The translations under genes and the position numbers were made by a program. From the NCBI GenBank assembly GCA_965226245.1, contig CBDDCL010000009.1:13918-77917 (forward strand): 64,000 bases of DNA. Direction: 5' to 3'. The notes under the pieces are model-generated. The model had not been told where the DNA came from. It saw only the letters and a list, made by a program, of their open reading frames with translations, and did not search any database. The DNA comes from CBDCYS01 sp965226245. Lineage in GTDB: Bacteria > Acidobacteriota > Terriglobia > Bryobacterales > UBA6623. This document shows positions 1 to 7,816 of this stretch, piece by piece (position 1 is the stretch's first letter; the number at the start of each line of letters is the position of its first letter).

Positions 1-35
1 CTTTTTGGCCGTCCTGGAACGTATACGATAGCCGA

Positions 36-392
36 CTACCGGCTGCGATGCAACGGTTTTCGCACTGCTGCCAGATTCGGTACTCCTTTCGCTGCCGCTC
101 CGGCGAAGCCAGAGGGCCCTTTAGCAACACCTCTCCCGCGCCGACCCTCCTCGTAGCCCGCCAAGCGGCTGTAGACCGACTGCCGCAACAGATCAGCGAA
201 CGTGAACTGCTTGTTTGTGCCTTGTCGGGAGTCGCTGAGATGTTCGTCAATCAGTTCTCCGAGACCAAGTCGTTCGTCCAGTTCGCGAACCAAAATCAGG
301 CCACCGTCGGAAGTGACGTGCGATCCCTGGAAATCGACTTTCAACAAGCCGTTGAAACTTAGCTGGAATGGCTTGGTTTGTTTTTCACCCAT
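36..392 (-). pseudogene. IS1380-family transposase, N-terminal fragment
   Basis: The first ~75 residues closely match the start of the intact 443-aa IS1380-type transposase at 55027-56358 (shared stretches KPFQLSFNGLLKVDFQGS and SDGGLILVRELDERLGLG). After the shared SRLAGYE the reading diverges, so only the N-terminal quarter is left and the rest of the frame is unrelated DNA. The matching C-terminal part lies on the same strand at about 6802-7199, so the two halves may come from one element split by rearrangement or from two copies. Not expected to be functional. Confidence 0.8.
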
Positions 393-433
393 TGGGTGTC
401 GGCCTCCCTGGCGTCCTCATCGGGCTCTAGCCC

Positions 434-748
434 CTATGAATAAAGACGCTCAAGGCCGCCGGAAGGTCGGGATGTCAAACACCAAATTGAAAATGCGGGT
501 TCAAAGAGCTTGACGCCAGCACGCCACAGGACCGTGGCGTCTCGCGCGCGGTTCATGGCCGAAACGAAGGTCACAAACAGGCGCACCGATCGGTCCGGCG
601 TGCCGAAAGCACGCAGTTGCTGCACGCATTTGACTCCCGGCATTCGCGACCATGCAGTGCCCGACGCCATGTCTCTCGCGGAGAGGTCAAGCCCGTCATC
701 GTAGAAGTCGCGGGCGATCATCTCGGCCAGTCGGGCGGTGTCAGGCAT
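434..748 (-). CDS. hypothetical protein, probably 3' truncated
   Basis: A 104-aa frame beginning MPDTARLAEMIARDFYDDG with normal amino-acid composition. I do not recognise the family. The last ~20 residues run into sequence that resembles the flank of the IS1380-type transposase (compare 56395-56420), so the natural C-terminus has probably been lost to that insertion. No signal peptide or membrane segment is evident. The neighbours are also fragments, so function cannot be inferred from context. It could be an inactive remnant rather than an expressed protein. Confidence 0.45.
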   Translation of the reverse strand: MPDTARLAEMIARDFYDDGLDLSARDMASGTAWSRMPGVKCVQQLRAFGTPDRSVRLFVTFVSAMNRARDATVLWRAGVKLFEPAFSIWCLTSRPSGGLERLYS

Positions 749-865
749 GTCTGGTCAGTCTACCCCATGGTGGTTGAAGCCAGCCGAGCGGGAACTTTAA
801 TACAGCACGATAAAGTATGTTATCGTTCTATGTCTCAGGATCACCCCGTTTCGTCTTCTTGAACC

Positions 866-990
866 CCCTTTCCCTCGCCACGGATGATTCCAGATCGGTC
901 CTCGCCGTCAAGGGTTCGCTGCGCCGCTTCGCGCCCTGGACGGCTGCGGGCCGATTCGGGAGACGTGGCTGTTTACGAGGGAAAGGGGAT
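866..990 (-). repeat. R module, partial copy (R0)
   Basis: This stretch matches, in reverse orientation, the outer half of the GC-rich module seen complete at 37142-37545 and 63180-63515. Shared blocks include the pyrimidine-rich run before the AAACAGC element and the CCCTTGACGGCGAGGA block. It abuts a truncated gene on its right side, as other copies do. Confidence 0.75.
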
Positions 991-1275
991 GTCCCGGCGT
1001 CCGCCGGCCCAGATCAGCGAGTGCGCACGTCTAATCCGCGCCTCGAGTTCGATTGCCGGCACGGGTTTGATGTCCGTGTCACCCCCCGCGACAACTAGGG
1101 TGTACTCCGGCGCGTCTCCGTACTGCTTGGGAAAAGCCTCGCGCGCCCCGATCTGGTTCTTGACGCGTTCGCCGGGTGGATATCCAGCGATGTCCAAGAT
1201 GACGCTCTTGCGTCCCTCGTCGACGAGTGCAAGTTGCACAAAGGAAGGTATGAGCAACGTTTGCGTAACAACCAC
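973..1275 (-). CDS. hypothetical protein fragment
   Basis: A 100-aa frame from a GTG start. It contains a protein-like segment (SFVQLALVDEGRKSVILDIA, later PAIELEARIRRAHSLIWAGG) of unknown family. The C-terminal few residues lie inside the R0 repeat, so the gene appears to have been cut there. No catalytic motif, signal peptide or membrane helix is seen. It lies on the same strand as the fragment at 434-748. Whether it is expressed is unclear. Confidence 0.4.
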   Translation of the reverse strand: MVVTQTLLIPSFVQLALVDEGRKSVILDIAGYPPGERVKNQIGAREAFPKQYGDAPEYTLVVAGGDTDIKPVPAIELEARIRRAHSLIWAGGRRDIPFPS

Positions 1276-1513
1276 GGAACAATCCGGACCTCAATTCTGC
1301 ACCCAGGAACAAAAGACACGATGGGTGAAAGAGCAGTAAGCGACGGGAGCAAGAAGCAAAAGCTTGGAACATGGAGCTGGATTATTCAATCGGGCACTGT
1401 CAAGTGAACGCATTACAAGCTGAGATAACCCTAAAATATCAGTAGCAAAAACCACCCCGGAATACTCGATGTGGTGGCTTGGTTCTTCGGAAACCAGTTC
1501 ACCTGACAATACC

Positions 1514-2206
1514 CTATTCGAGCATGACGTATTGCTCCAGGCGGGCGACCTCCTGCTCATCCACGTACTTGCCGATCTCCCGGCGGAACTGCTCCATGCT
1601 CTGGTAGGGCCGGTACTCCTTGAACTCATGGAGCAAACGCTCGCCCACGCCCGGGATGGCGAGGATCTCTTCATCGCTGGCGGTATTGAGGTTGATGGGC
1701 ACGAAAACATATTGCTCCAGGCGGGCGACCTCCTGCTCATCCACGTATTTGCCGATCTCCCGGCGGAATTGATCGATGGCCTGATAGGGACGGTATTCCT
1801 CGAACTCGTGAGCGATCCGGGGACCCACGCCCGGAACCAGCTGAAAGTCCTTTTTGGGAGTGGTATTGAGATTCATGGGGACAAACAGATTCACGTAAAG
1901 CTCCCCCTGCTGCTCCTGGCTGAGGGATTCGTTCAGCCGCGCCGCTAGCTCGGTCATGCTCAAGAAGGGGCGTTCCTCCAGAATCATTGCCACCAGGGTT
2001 TCATCCAGCTGGGGCAACGCCAGGAGTTCCTCTTCGCCGGCCTGGTTGGGGTTCAAAACGACGGCACTCTCCATCGGCTCTGGGGTCGGCTCGGCGACGG
2101 GAGCCTCGGCCGCCTCTTCGGTGACCGTTTCAGCGCAGCCCGCCAAGCCCCCGGCCAGGATAAGCGGCATGAACAGGGTGTGAATCAGTCTTTTTCTCGA
2201 GTTCAT
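1514..2206 (-). CDS. helix-hairpin-helix (ComEA-like) lipoprotein
   Basis: A 230-aa protein with a lipoprotein signal (hydrophobic stretch ending LAGGLAGC; lipid anchor Cys24), a Pro/Glu-rich linker (residues ~25-48) and three helix-hairpin-helix type modules. The last two are near-identical tandem units of about 60 residues, each with a NLNT start, a PGVG hairpin, EYRPYQ and REIGKYVDEQEVARLEQY. HhH motifs of the ComEA/PulK type bind DNA or mediate protein contacts. The lipid anchor places this one at the cell envelope. Its ATG overlaps the stop of the upstream membrane-protein gene (ATGA), which implies translational coupling. The DNA of the two units also contains an identical stretch, so the duplication is recent or gene-converted. 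Confidence 0.8.
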   Translation of the reverse strand: MNSRKRLIHTLFMPLILAGGLAGCAETVTEEAAEAPVAEPTPEPMESAVVLNPNQAGEEELLALPQLDETLVAMILEERPFLSMTELAARLNESLSQEQQGELYVNLFVPMNLNTTPKKDFQLVPGVGPRIAHEFEEYRPYQAIDQFRREIGKYVDEQEVARLEQYVFVPINLNTASDEEILAIPGVGERLLHEFKEYRPYQSMEQFRREIGKYVDEQEVARLEQYVMLE

Positions 2207-2709
2207 TTTGTTTCTCCTGGGTCCTCAGGGGGACCTCCATTGAATCGATTCAGTCGCGGGTGCCGGTAGGTGTAGGTCAGCCCCACCAGCCCCAGAGTCA
2301 TCATCATCCCCGGTGCCAGGGTGGGTGTGGCTCCCATGATCGACTCCCCAAAAAGCTCCAGCCCTTTTCGGGAAGGATACATCTCCAGCTCGAACTCCAC
2401 ATTCCCCTGATAGTGCAGAACGCATCCCACCACCCCACTCAGGACGAATAGCAGCATGGCTCCCTGAAACACCCTCATCACCGCCGGTCCCGGCTTGAGC
2501 GTGGCCCAACATAACACGGCCAGGGCCAGGACGATGAGAACCAGAGGCACTCGTTGCCAGAAGCCGTCGGTATGCCCCATCAAGAGCAGTTCGGCGCCGG
2601 TGCCCACCAGGCCGGTTAAAAGGATGGCCATCAAGAACCAACGAAGGGTACTCAGGGTTCTGGTTTCGCCGTGCTCATTCGCCGCCAAGGCTATTCTTTC
2701 TTTCTGCAA
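2203..2709 (-). CDS. small integral membrane protein
   Basis: About 168 aa with four hydrophobic segments (around FLMAILLTGLVGTGAELLL, VPLVLIVLALAVLCW, MLLFVLSGVVGCVL and PGMMMTLGLVGLTY). The start is uncertain: there is no in-frame ATG before the first membrane segment, and I chose a TTG at 2709. The open frame extends further upstream only through the opposite-strand oxidoreductase, which is probably chance. The gene ends with an ATGA overlap into the HhH lipoprotein, so the two form a small operon for envelope proteins. The family was not recognised. Confidence 0.6.
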   Translation of the reverse strand: MQKERIALAANEHGETRTLSTLRWFLMAILLTGLVGTGAELLLMGHTDGFWQRVPLVLIVLALAVLCWATLKPGPAVMRVFQGAMLLFVLSGVVGCVLHYQGNVEFELEMYPSRKGLELFGESIMGATPTLAPGMMMTLGLVGLTYTYRHPRLNRFNGGPPEDPGETK

Positions 2710-2835
2710 TGGTGAGATCGGGATGCGCCGAATTATATCAGCTTCGTGAGAGGGCCGAGAGCGGCCGCCTAACCCTGCAACTCTTGACATCCCCCGGGAG
2801 ATTTTAATCGGTTGCAAAAAGCCCTGAAGGCAGCA

Positions 2836-3444
2836 ATGGTCCAAGACAGTGATCCTTACGATGTAGTAGTGGTCGGTGCGGGAGTGGTCGGCATCATTGT
2901 GGCGGCGAAGATTGCTCAAAAAGGAGTTCACCTGCGAACGAAAGGTCGACTTCGAGTGGCCCTGATGGAGAGAGGTCCCTACCTGAAGGGGACACCGCGA
3001 CCGGGCTACGGTCATCCCCTGCGCCGGCGCATGTTCACCAATGTGATGAGTGAGTTTCGAGAGGGTCGCCGCTATCTGATGGAAGTTCCTCAGGGTCCAG
3101 GCGGAACCTATGGCTATCCCATTCCCGCCGCATCGACCGTGGGGGGTGGTTCCCTTCACTACGGAGCCGAAACCCGGGATCCTCATTCCGTGGACTACCT
3201 GGCCTGGCAGGACGAGACGGGGGTCGATTGGACCGAAGCCAGAATGCAGTCCGCCGGCCAGGAAATCCACCGCATGTCAAGCATCCATGAACGACCCCGC
3301 CAGCTGGTGGGTCAATTCTGCCTGGAATTCGGTCAGGCGGGAAGGGATCTCGGTTTCGAGGTCCATCCCACCTACGTGGCCAAGCGCAACTGCTCTGTTT
3401 GTTCGTCCGCCACAACCTCTCCACCCGTCGGCACATCTCCTTGA
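2836..3444 (+). pseudogene. GMC-type oxidoreductase, N-terminal fragment
   Basis: The frame opens with a Rossmann FAD-binding motif (DVVVVGAGVVGIIVA, a GxGxxG variant) and continues with MERG and VGGGSLHYGAETRDP. This is the pattern of GMC/gluconate-dehydrogenase-like flavoenzymes, which oxidise sugars or alcohols with FAD. The family is normally about 500 residues or more. Here homology stops near residue 190 (AKRNCSVC) and the frame soon terminates, so the substrate-binding domain is missing. A TTG at 2812 is an alternative start. It is divergent from the membrane-protein/lipoprotein pair. The break lies shortly before the resolvase gene, which suggests truncation by that mobile element. 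Confidence 0.7.
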
Positions 3445-3524
3445 GCCGTCCCTCGCAGGTCTGTGGTCGGTCTTCTGCCACGCCCGGCGAAGGGAGCTTA
3501 CCCCAACGACTTGCACAAAGGAAC

Positions 3525-3594
3525 GGTTTTGCAATGATCCGGTGCCGAACGTGTTTTCAATGGCTTAGGCGTTGCGAAACGGTATTGCAAAACC
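3525..3594. promoter_or_regulatory. possible res/regulatory site of the resolvase
   Basis: A perfect 11-bp inverted repeat (GGTTTTGCAAT at 3525-3535 and its complement at 3584-3594) lies directly upstream of the resolvase gene. Tn3-type resolvases bind inverted sites just upstream of their own gene. Placement and symmetry fit, but subsite spacing was not verified. Confidence 0.4.
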
Positions 3595-3620
3595 AATGTG
3601 ATTAGCGATACCTTTATGCA

Positions 3621-4175
3621 ATGTTGATCGGTTACGCCCGCGTTTCCACAGACGATCAGGACACCGCTGCTCAAGTGGCCGCGTTGCAAGCGGCTGGGTG
3701 CGAACGCATCTTTCGCGACAAGGCTTCCGGGGGACGTTGGGACCGGCCCCAATTCCTCCGGCTCCTCAATCAACTTCGCGCCGGTGATGTGGTCGTTGTC
3801 TGGAAGCTGGATCGGCTGTCGCGCTCTCTGCGCGACGTGCTCACGATCATGGAGCAGCTCGGGGAAGCCGGAGCGGGATTCCGTAGCTTGACCGAGGCGA
3901 TCGACACGACCACTCCGGCCGGCCGGATGATGATGCAAATGGTGGGGGCCTTCGCGGAGTTCGAGCGCGCCATGCTGCGGGAACGCACCCAGGCCGGAGT
4001 CGATGCCGCCCGTCAGGAAGGCCGCGTCGGGGGACGCCGCCCCAAGCTCTCCCCGCAACAGCAATCCGAGATTCGAAAGATGGTTTCGGAAGGAGATAAG
4101 ACCGCCGCCGCCGCTGCACGCCTCTTCAAGGTCCACCCAGCCACCGTCTCGCGGCTGCTCGAGCGAAAGCCCTAG
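3621..4175 (+). CDS. Tn3-type serine resolvase/invertase
   Basis: A full-length 184-aa serine recombinase. The N-terminal catalytic domain has IGYARVSTDDQD (nucleophile Ser within YARVS), KLDRLSRS, and the E-helix region GAFAEFERAMLRERTQAG. The C-terminal DNA-binding helix-turn-helix ends TAAAAARLFKVHPATVSRLL. Such enzymes resolve cointegrates of Tn3-family transposons or invert DNA. An inverted repeat immediately upstream could be its binding site. No complete transposase is adjacent, so it is either a solo resolvase left from a Tn3-like element or a plasmid multimer-resolution gene. Confidence 0.9.
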   Translation: MLIGYARVSTDDQDTAAQVAALQAAGCERIFRDKASGGRWDRPQFLRLLNQLRAGDVVVVWKLDRLSRSLRDVLTIMEQLGEAGAGFRSLTEAIDTTTPAGRMMMQMVGAFAEFERAMLRERTQAGVDAARQEGRVGGRRPKLSPQQQSEIRKMVSEGDKTAAAAARLFKVHPATVSRLLERKP

Positions 4176-4223
4176 ACGGCTTCGAACCACGTCACGGCCG
4201 CACTCGCCGAGGACCACCAAAAG

Positions 4224-4340
4224 ATGACCGCACACATCACGAAATTGACCGCCGCCTACGACGCTCTGATCAACTCGTACAACGACTTGACCAACGCCTA
4301 CAACGCTCTGAGGAGGGATTTAACAGAGCTCATTCGTTGA
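4224..4340 (+). CDS. short coiled-coil peptide, possible gene remnant
   Basis: A 38-codon frame (begins MTAHITKLTAAYDALINSY) with heptad-like spacing of hydrophobic residues. The same frame is open upstream to the resolvase stop and reads protein-like there, so this may be the C-terminal tail of a gene beheaded by the resolvase insertion rather than a complete gene. Confidence 0.25.
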   Translation: MTAHITKLTAAYDALINSYNDLTNAYNALRRDLTELIR

Positions 4341-4475
4341 TCCACGCCGAGGCCGAGCAGAAGCGGAAGGCAGGGCACCTGCGGAACCGCGTTAAGGGTC
4401 GAATCGAGAGCCTTATCCAAGGCAGAGCGCGCAGTCGCGGCCATGACTTCAGCCGGTAGTTTCGAGTGAGAGTTG

Positions 4476-4760
4476 TCATGCTCGCTCTTTGACCTCCCGT
4501 TCCTCTAACAACCGCGCCCCGCAGTCGGCGCACACGTCCGCAGGGGCCAGCTCGATTGTTGTGACGGCCTGCATGGTGAGGGTTCTGTCGTTTCCGCCGC
4601 AGGCGTCCAAGCGGCATTGCTCGCAGACGTAGGGGCCGCCGGTCGGCTTCGGGTTGCGCCATGCGCCGCCCCGTGCCAACGCCCAATACCTGGTCATGGT
4701 TCCTTCCGCATTTCCAGCCATGTCCAGGCTGCGTCCAACCGTCTTCTTTTTGACTGCCAT
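4476..4760 (-). CDS. hypothetical zinc-ribbon-like small protein
   Basis: 94 aa, starting MAVKKKTVGRSLDMAG. Two Cys pairs (CEQC near residue 46, CADC near residue 79), with further Cys between them, could form a zinc ribbon. The N-terminus is basic and there is no signal peptide or membrane helix. I do not recognise a named family. It is transcribed in the same direction as the deoxyribosyltransferase-like gene upstream, separated by about 130 bp. A short Arg-rich frame overlapping its stop was not accepted as a gene. Confidence 0.5.
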   Translation of the reverse strand: MAVKKKTVGRSLDMAGNAEGTMTRYWALARGGAWRNPKPTGGPYVCEQCRLDACGGNDRTLTMQAVTTIELAPADVCADCGARLLEEREVKERA

Positions 4761-4889
4761 AGATGGCCGTATGATACACAGTTTTGTGAGACAGCAAAAC
4801 AGGACGGTTTCGGTCGGGGTTTCAGCCCCGAAACCGGGCCCCCGGAAAACGTCTCGTCAAACGTTCGGGGGTCCGCCCGACGCAAGCAA

Positions 4890-5378
4890 TCAGAGCCGTG
4901 TGTCGTCCTTCAGCCACTGTGCAAGTGCCTTGTCGGGATCGGCGATCTCCTCAATCGAGCCGTACCAATAGGCCTCCCAGCCCGTCTCCGGCAGGCCGGT
5001 GAATACCATCAGGTTCAGCGGATAGGCCTCGCTGTCGGTGCAGCGGCGAAAGTCGTCCCGGAACAGAAACACCGGCTTCTCCCCGGCGATCGCCATGCCC
5101 AGCTCCACCATCACCCCCTCGTCCGGGGGGCAACCGTTGACCACCGCGAACAGTCCGTCGGCATCCCGTACGTCGTGAAGGTCGGCCTGTCCTATCCGGT
5201 ATGCCCAACCGGGGCCTGCCCGGTCGATCTGGTTGTTGCGGGCGAACGGCTCCCATACCTGCACGCCCATCGCCTCCAGGGCCGCCACGAGCGCCGCCAG
5301 CGGCCCCTCGCGCTGCTGCGAGGAGAAGCCGTATGGGTTCGCCAGATACAGGGTCTTCTTGTCTGAGGTCATGTTCAT
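4890..5378 (-). CDS. nucleoside 2-deoxyribosyltransferase-like protein
   Basis: 162 aa starting MNMTSDKKTLYLANPYGFSS. The fold signature of nucleoside 2-deoxyribosyltransferases is visible: an N-terminal beta strand with NPYGF, a DAVFAVVNG-like segment (DADGLFAVVNGCPPDEG), then GVMVELGMAIAGEKPVFLF, where Glu in VELG is the expected catalytic glutamate. These enzymes cleave or transfer the glycosidic bond of deoxynucleosides, and relatives act in nucleotide-based defence signalling. The ATG overlaps the stop of the DUF1156-like remnant upstream (ATGA), so it was probably an operon partner of that methylase. The open frame extends further upstream, but that part belongs to the remnant in another frame. 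Confidence 0.8.
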   Translation of the reverse strand: MNMTSDKKTLYLANPYGFSSQQREGPLAALVAALEAMGVQVWEPFARNNQIDRAGPGWAYRIGQADLHDVRDADGLFAVVNGCPPDEGVMVELGMAIAGEKPVFLFRDDFRRCTDSEAYPLNLMVFTGLPETGWEAYWYGSIEEIADPDKALAQWLKDDTRL

Positions 5379-5638
5379 GCACCTGCTTGTCTCGCCCGCC
5401 GCCCGTTCATGCCGAGGAAAATCTGGGGCGCCTTTTTCTTGAATGCTTCCGGGCAATGCACATCGCACGGGTCCGTCAGCAGCAACGCCTTCGACACCGC
5501 CCGCGACGAAGCAAGCGGCCACCGCGCTCACCACAGGTGCAGCGTCGAGGGTTGCCCGAGACGGATCGACTTCTCCCGCGCCGCAGGCTTTGAGACTTCG
5601 GCTACCTCCGGCAGCCGCTTGTAGTCTTTGGAAATCAT
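5375..5638 (-). pseudogene. DUF1156-type DNA methylase remnant
   Basis: From an ATG at 5638 the frame reads MISKDYKRLPEVAEVSK, then IRLGQPSTLHLW, an in-frame TGA, then AR-PLASSRA and later CPEAFKKK. This matches the N-terminal region of DUF1156 adenine-specific methylases, where the conserved segment is STLHLWWARRPLA. The stop replaces the second Trp (TGG to TGA), and the protein ends after about 87 codons instead of the usual several hundred. It is therefore a nonsense-mutated, truncated copy. Its final codon overlaps the start of the deoxyribosyltransferase-like gene. Confidence 0.6.
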
Positions 5639-5652
5639 GTCTTTTCTTCCGT

Positions 5653-6054
5653 CTACGAACGGGGCGGAACGAGGATCTCACACCGGGGACCACTGGCGCG
5701 ACTCAGCTTTCTGTCAATCGTCACCAGGGGACAATCGAGCACCTCGGCCAGCGCCACGTACCAAGCGTGGTAACTGGTCAGGTTGTTCCGCAATGCCCAT
5801 ACGCGGTCGGCAAACGGCGCGAAGGGAAACAACTCCAGGTCAAGCCGCAGCAGATCCCCGTGTGCGCTGTTGGCCTCAAGCCGGGAGATTTTGCCGGCTT
5901 GTTCCAGCCGGCGCAGGATGTTGCTCGCTTCGGCCAACGCCAGTTCCGGACTGGCCAAAGATCCCTCAGCGACGGCGGACTCCGCCCATTTCCCTTCCCG
6001 CCCCGAGTCGACCAAGACTGCGACAAGCACGGACGCATCGGCGACTACCGTCAC
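5653..6054 (-). CDS. PIN-domain ribonuclease toxin (VapC-like)
   Basis: 133 aa from a GTG start. PIN-domain acidic positions are seen at Asp6 (VADASVLV), Glu42 (LAEASNIL) and Asp114 (VTIDRKL). The usual Asp of the YDAxYVALAE motif is His96 here (YHAWYVALAE), which may weaken metal binding. VapC toxins cleave RNA and are normally paired with a VapB antitoxin directly upstream. Here only a possible short antitoxin C-terminus (ending in a TGA that overlaps the GTG) precedes it before the inverted-repeat element at 6084. The pair therefore seems orphaned by an insertion. Confidence 0.75.
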   Translation of the reverse strand: MTVVADASVLVAVLVDSGREGKWAESAVAEGSLASPELALAEASNILRRLEQAGKISRLEANSAHGDLLRLDLELFPFAPFADRVWALRNNLTSYHAWYVALAEVLDCPLVTIDRKLSRASGPRCEILVPPRS

Positions 6055-6083
6055 GTCCGGTCCGCATCACGGGCGCTTAAAAT

Positions 6084-6485
6084 GGGGATTACAAATACTA
6101 CTTGACATGACTATTGAAGCTTATTCTTCGGAAACGAAAGGCCAAGTAGAACCCCAGGGTTCTTGTACAGGCCTTCCAAATAATCCACTGTACGATCTAC
6201 TTCTTCACGGCGCTCCTGAGGTATTCTGGGAAAATCTCGAGTGTCATGGGAAGATCGACGCAGCAATTCAAAGAAAGTACGGGCTATCTGAGGATCAGGC
6301 TGTCCTCTTTCAAGAACGATTATCGTGATTACAACAGTTAGGCAAATTTCTGCGAGAGTCTCTCGAGAAAGGTCGCACGGGAAGTCAGGAATCTTATCAT
6401 CCATCATGAGCACACCACTCATTGTATGCCTATTGGGGTACGGCGTAAGGGCGGGACAGGCTGTCAAGCAGTATTTGTAATCCCC
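6084..6485. mobile_element. 402-bp element with 24-bp inverted ends
   Basis: The segment begins GGGGATTACAAATACTACTT and ends with the reverse complement of nearly the same 24 bases (one mismatch). Both flanks are AT-rich (TTAAAAT on the left, TAAAAAT on the right), which may be an imperfect target duplication. It carries one plausible small ORF and no recognisable transposase. It interrupts the region upstream of the PIN gene. It looks like a miniature inverted-repeat element or a non-autonomous IS derivative. Confidence 0.55.
6111..6422 (-). CDS. hypothetical protein inside inverted-repeat element
   Basis: About 103 aa from MSGVLMMDDKIPDFP. It is rich in charged residues, with one moderately hydrophobic segment (LAEICLTVVITIIVLE) that may be a helix. 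It fills most of the 402-bp inverted-repeat element and ends just inside the left repeat. A frame on the opposite strand (6108-6329) is also open but less protein-like. No family recognised. It could be a passenger gene, or a truncated transposase segment I cannot identify. Confidence 0.4.
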   Translation of the reverse strand: MSGVLMMDDKIPDFPCDLSRETLAEICLTVVITIIVLERGQPDPQIARTFFELLRRSSHDTRDFPRIPQERREEVDRTVDYLEGLYKNPGVLLGLSFPKNKLQ

Positions 6486-6801
6486 TAAAAATAGTCGACG
6501 CGACGGATGGTTTCAGCCATAGGGTCCTCTCTTTGCGCGAGGCCATTGTACTGCAACCCGGTCTCGGGCATCAATCCAGGATTTCCATTTTGGCCCTGGC
6601 ACGGTGAAAGTATACACCCGCGCTGCCCCGAATACCACGTCTTTTCGCGCTGAACCCTGCACATGACCTCCGCCGGTAGACGCCAGGGCTGGTCCATCCG
6701 CTCACAAACGTTAATTGAGCGGGCTGAACGGCGCTCCGGCCGACACTGCTCCTTGCGAAACCTTTTGGAGCCGAAAACTGTTGATCCTCGCCCGGTCAAC
6801 G

Positions 6802-7199
6802 CTACCCGCTTTGGCAGCGGCAGCGCCCAGATCCTGTGCAGCATGTCGCCGAACAGCCTGCGGTTCAAATGCCCTTCGGCCGGCAGCAGCCAGTTAATAC
6901 CGCGCGTGCTTGACCAGCCGACCGCCGGTCTTCATCAACCTGTGTTGCAAGCTCGTCAGCGACCAACTCTTGATCCTGTTCGGCAGTCCGAGCCGCCGCC
7001 ACAAGTTGCCCAGGTTGTAGGCCGGCACGCTCAGTTGTAGCCGTACCTCGTTCGCCCGGAACCGATGGCACGACAGCCTTGTCCAATGCGTGGCCTGTTT
7101 GCCTTCCTTGATCCACTGCTCCGCCGTGCCGCGCTTGTTGTAGAAGCGTACCACCGAGCGGCTTGGCAAGCTCATGCTCGTCACGATGAATCCGACCCG
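6802..7199 (-). pseudogene. IS1380-family transposase, C-terminal fragment
   Basis: Matches the C-terminal third of the intact transposase at 55027-56358 (SLPSRSVVRFYNKRGTAEQW, KEGKQATHWTRLSCHRFRAN, RLVKHARY). A one-base insertion after KHARY creates a TAA and shifts the frame, and a second indel lies near the original stop. The non-coding end of the element continues leftward to about 6585 and aligns with 54810-55030. It is inserted into a serine recombinase gene at about 7199. Confidence 0.85.
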
Positions 7200-7333
7200 C
7201 GCGACGAGATGCGGGACTCGATGAATTGGTCGATCGGGAAGCGGCGTTTCTGGCTGAACTCGAGGATCGTCAGTTTCTGGTTGGCGAGGTCCCGCGAACG
7301 AGTGGAGACGCGGAGGTAGGCGACGGTTTTCAA
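7200..7333 (-). pseudogene. serine recombinase, N-terminal fragment
   Basis: Read on the minus strand from a TTG at 7333: MKTVAYLRVSTRSRDLANQK, then LTILEFSQKRRFPIDQFIE. This is the start of a resolvase/invertase catalytic domain (catalytic Ser in YLRVST). It runs for ~44 residues and is then cut by the IS1380 fragment. It is distinct from the resolvase at 3621-4175. Confidence 0.75.
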
Positions 7334-7816
7334 GGCGGGCGTCTAAGAAAAGGTCAAATGGGGTCTATTTAGGGGTGTTAAAGACTATAGTATCCGGAAC
7401 ATTGTATAGTCAACTAACGTCGATCAAGACGGACATTATTATAGACACCTGGCGATGATCTTCCCGTCTCGGAAGCGAATTGGCAAGCAAGCAGATCAGA
7501 CGGATGGGGCGAGCGGAGGCTGTCACCAAGGAAGGCCTGGCCGCAACCCTGCTCCCAGGACGTCAGCCCGATCAAATGGGACAACGTCATTCTCTACGGC
7601 CAGTAGGTCCTCGATCGTGCCCGGGTCCGCTAAGGAACTGGTCCTTATGTTGTATTTCAACACGAATGTGGGCGCTACCCTTACGTGGTCAAGCACTAGC
7701 GCTCGTTCTGCTCAAGATCCGTGCCAAAGTCCGCCGAGTTCTGCGGCGGAAACCAAAATAGCCCACCACCCTCGCGTGGTAGGCGGTCATCTTCATGAGC
7801 TAGGCTGAATGCGCCC
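7334..7816. other. gene-poor stretch with a possible Tn3 transposase tail
   Basis: No intact gene. A plus-strand frame ending near 7597 reads DVSPIKWDNVILYGQ before its stop. This resembles the C-terminal motif of Tn3-family transposases (compare HISPIGWDNVLLYGEY in the fragment at 35858-36410). An AT-rich segment around 7370-7440 may be the remains of a promoter region. The rest shows nothing I can assign. Confidence 0.3.

Noticed and set aside
2710..3270. Upstream extension of the minus-strand membrane protein
   Set aside because: It overlaps the oxidoreductase fragment antisense and has no membrane or family pattern.
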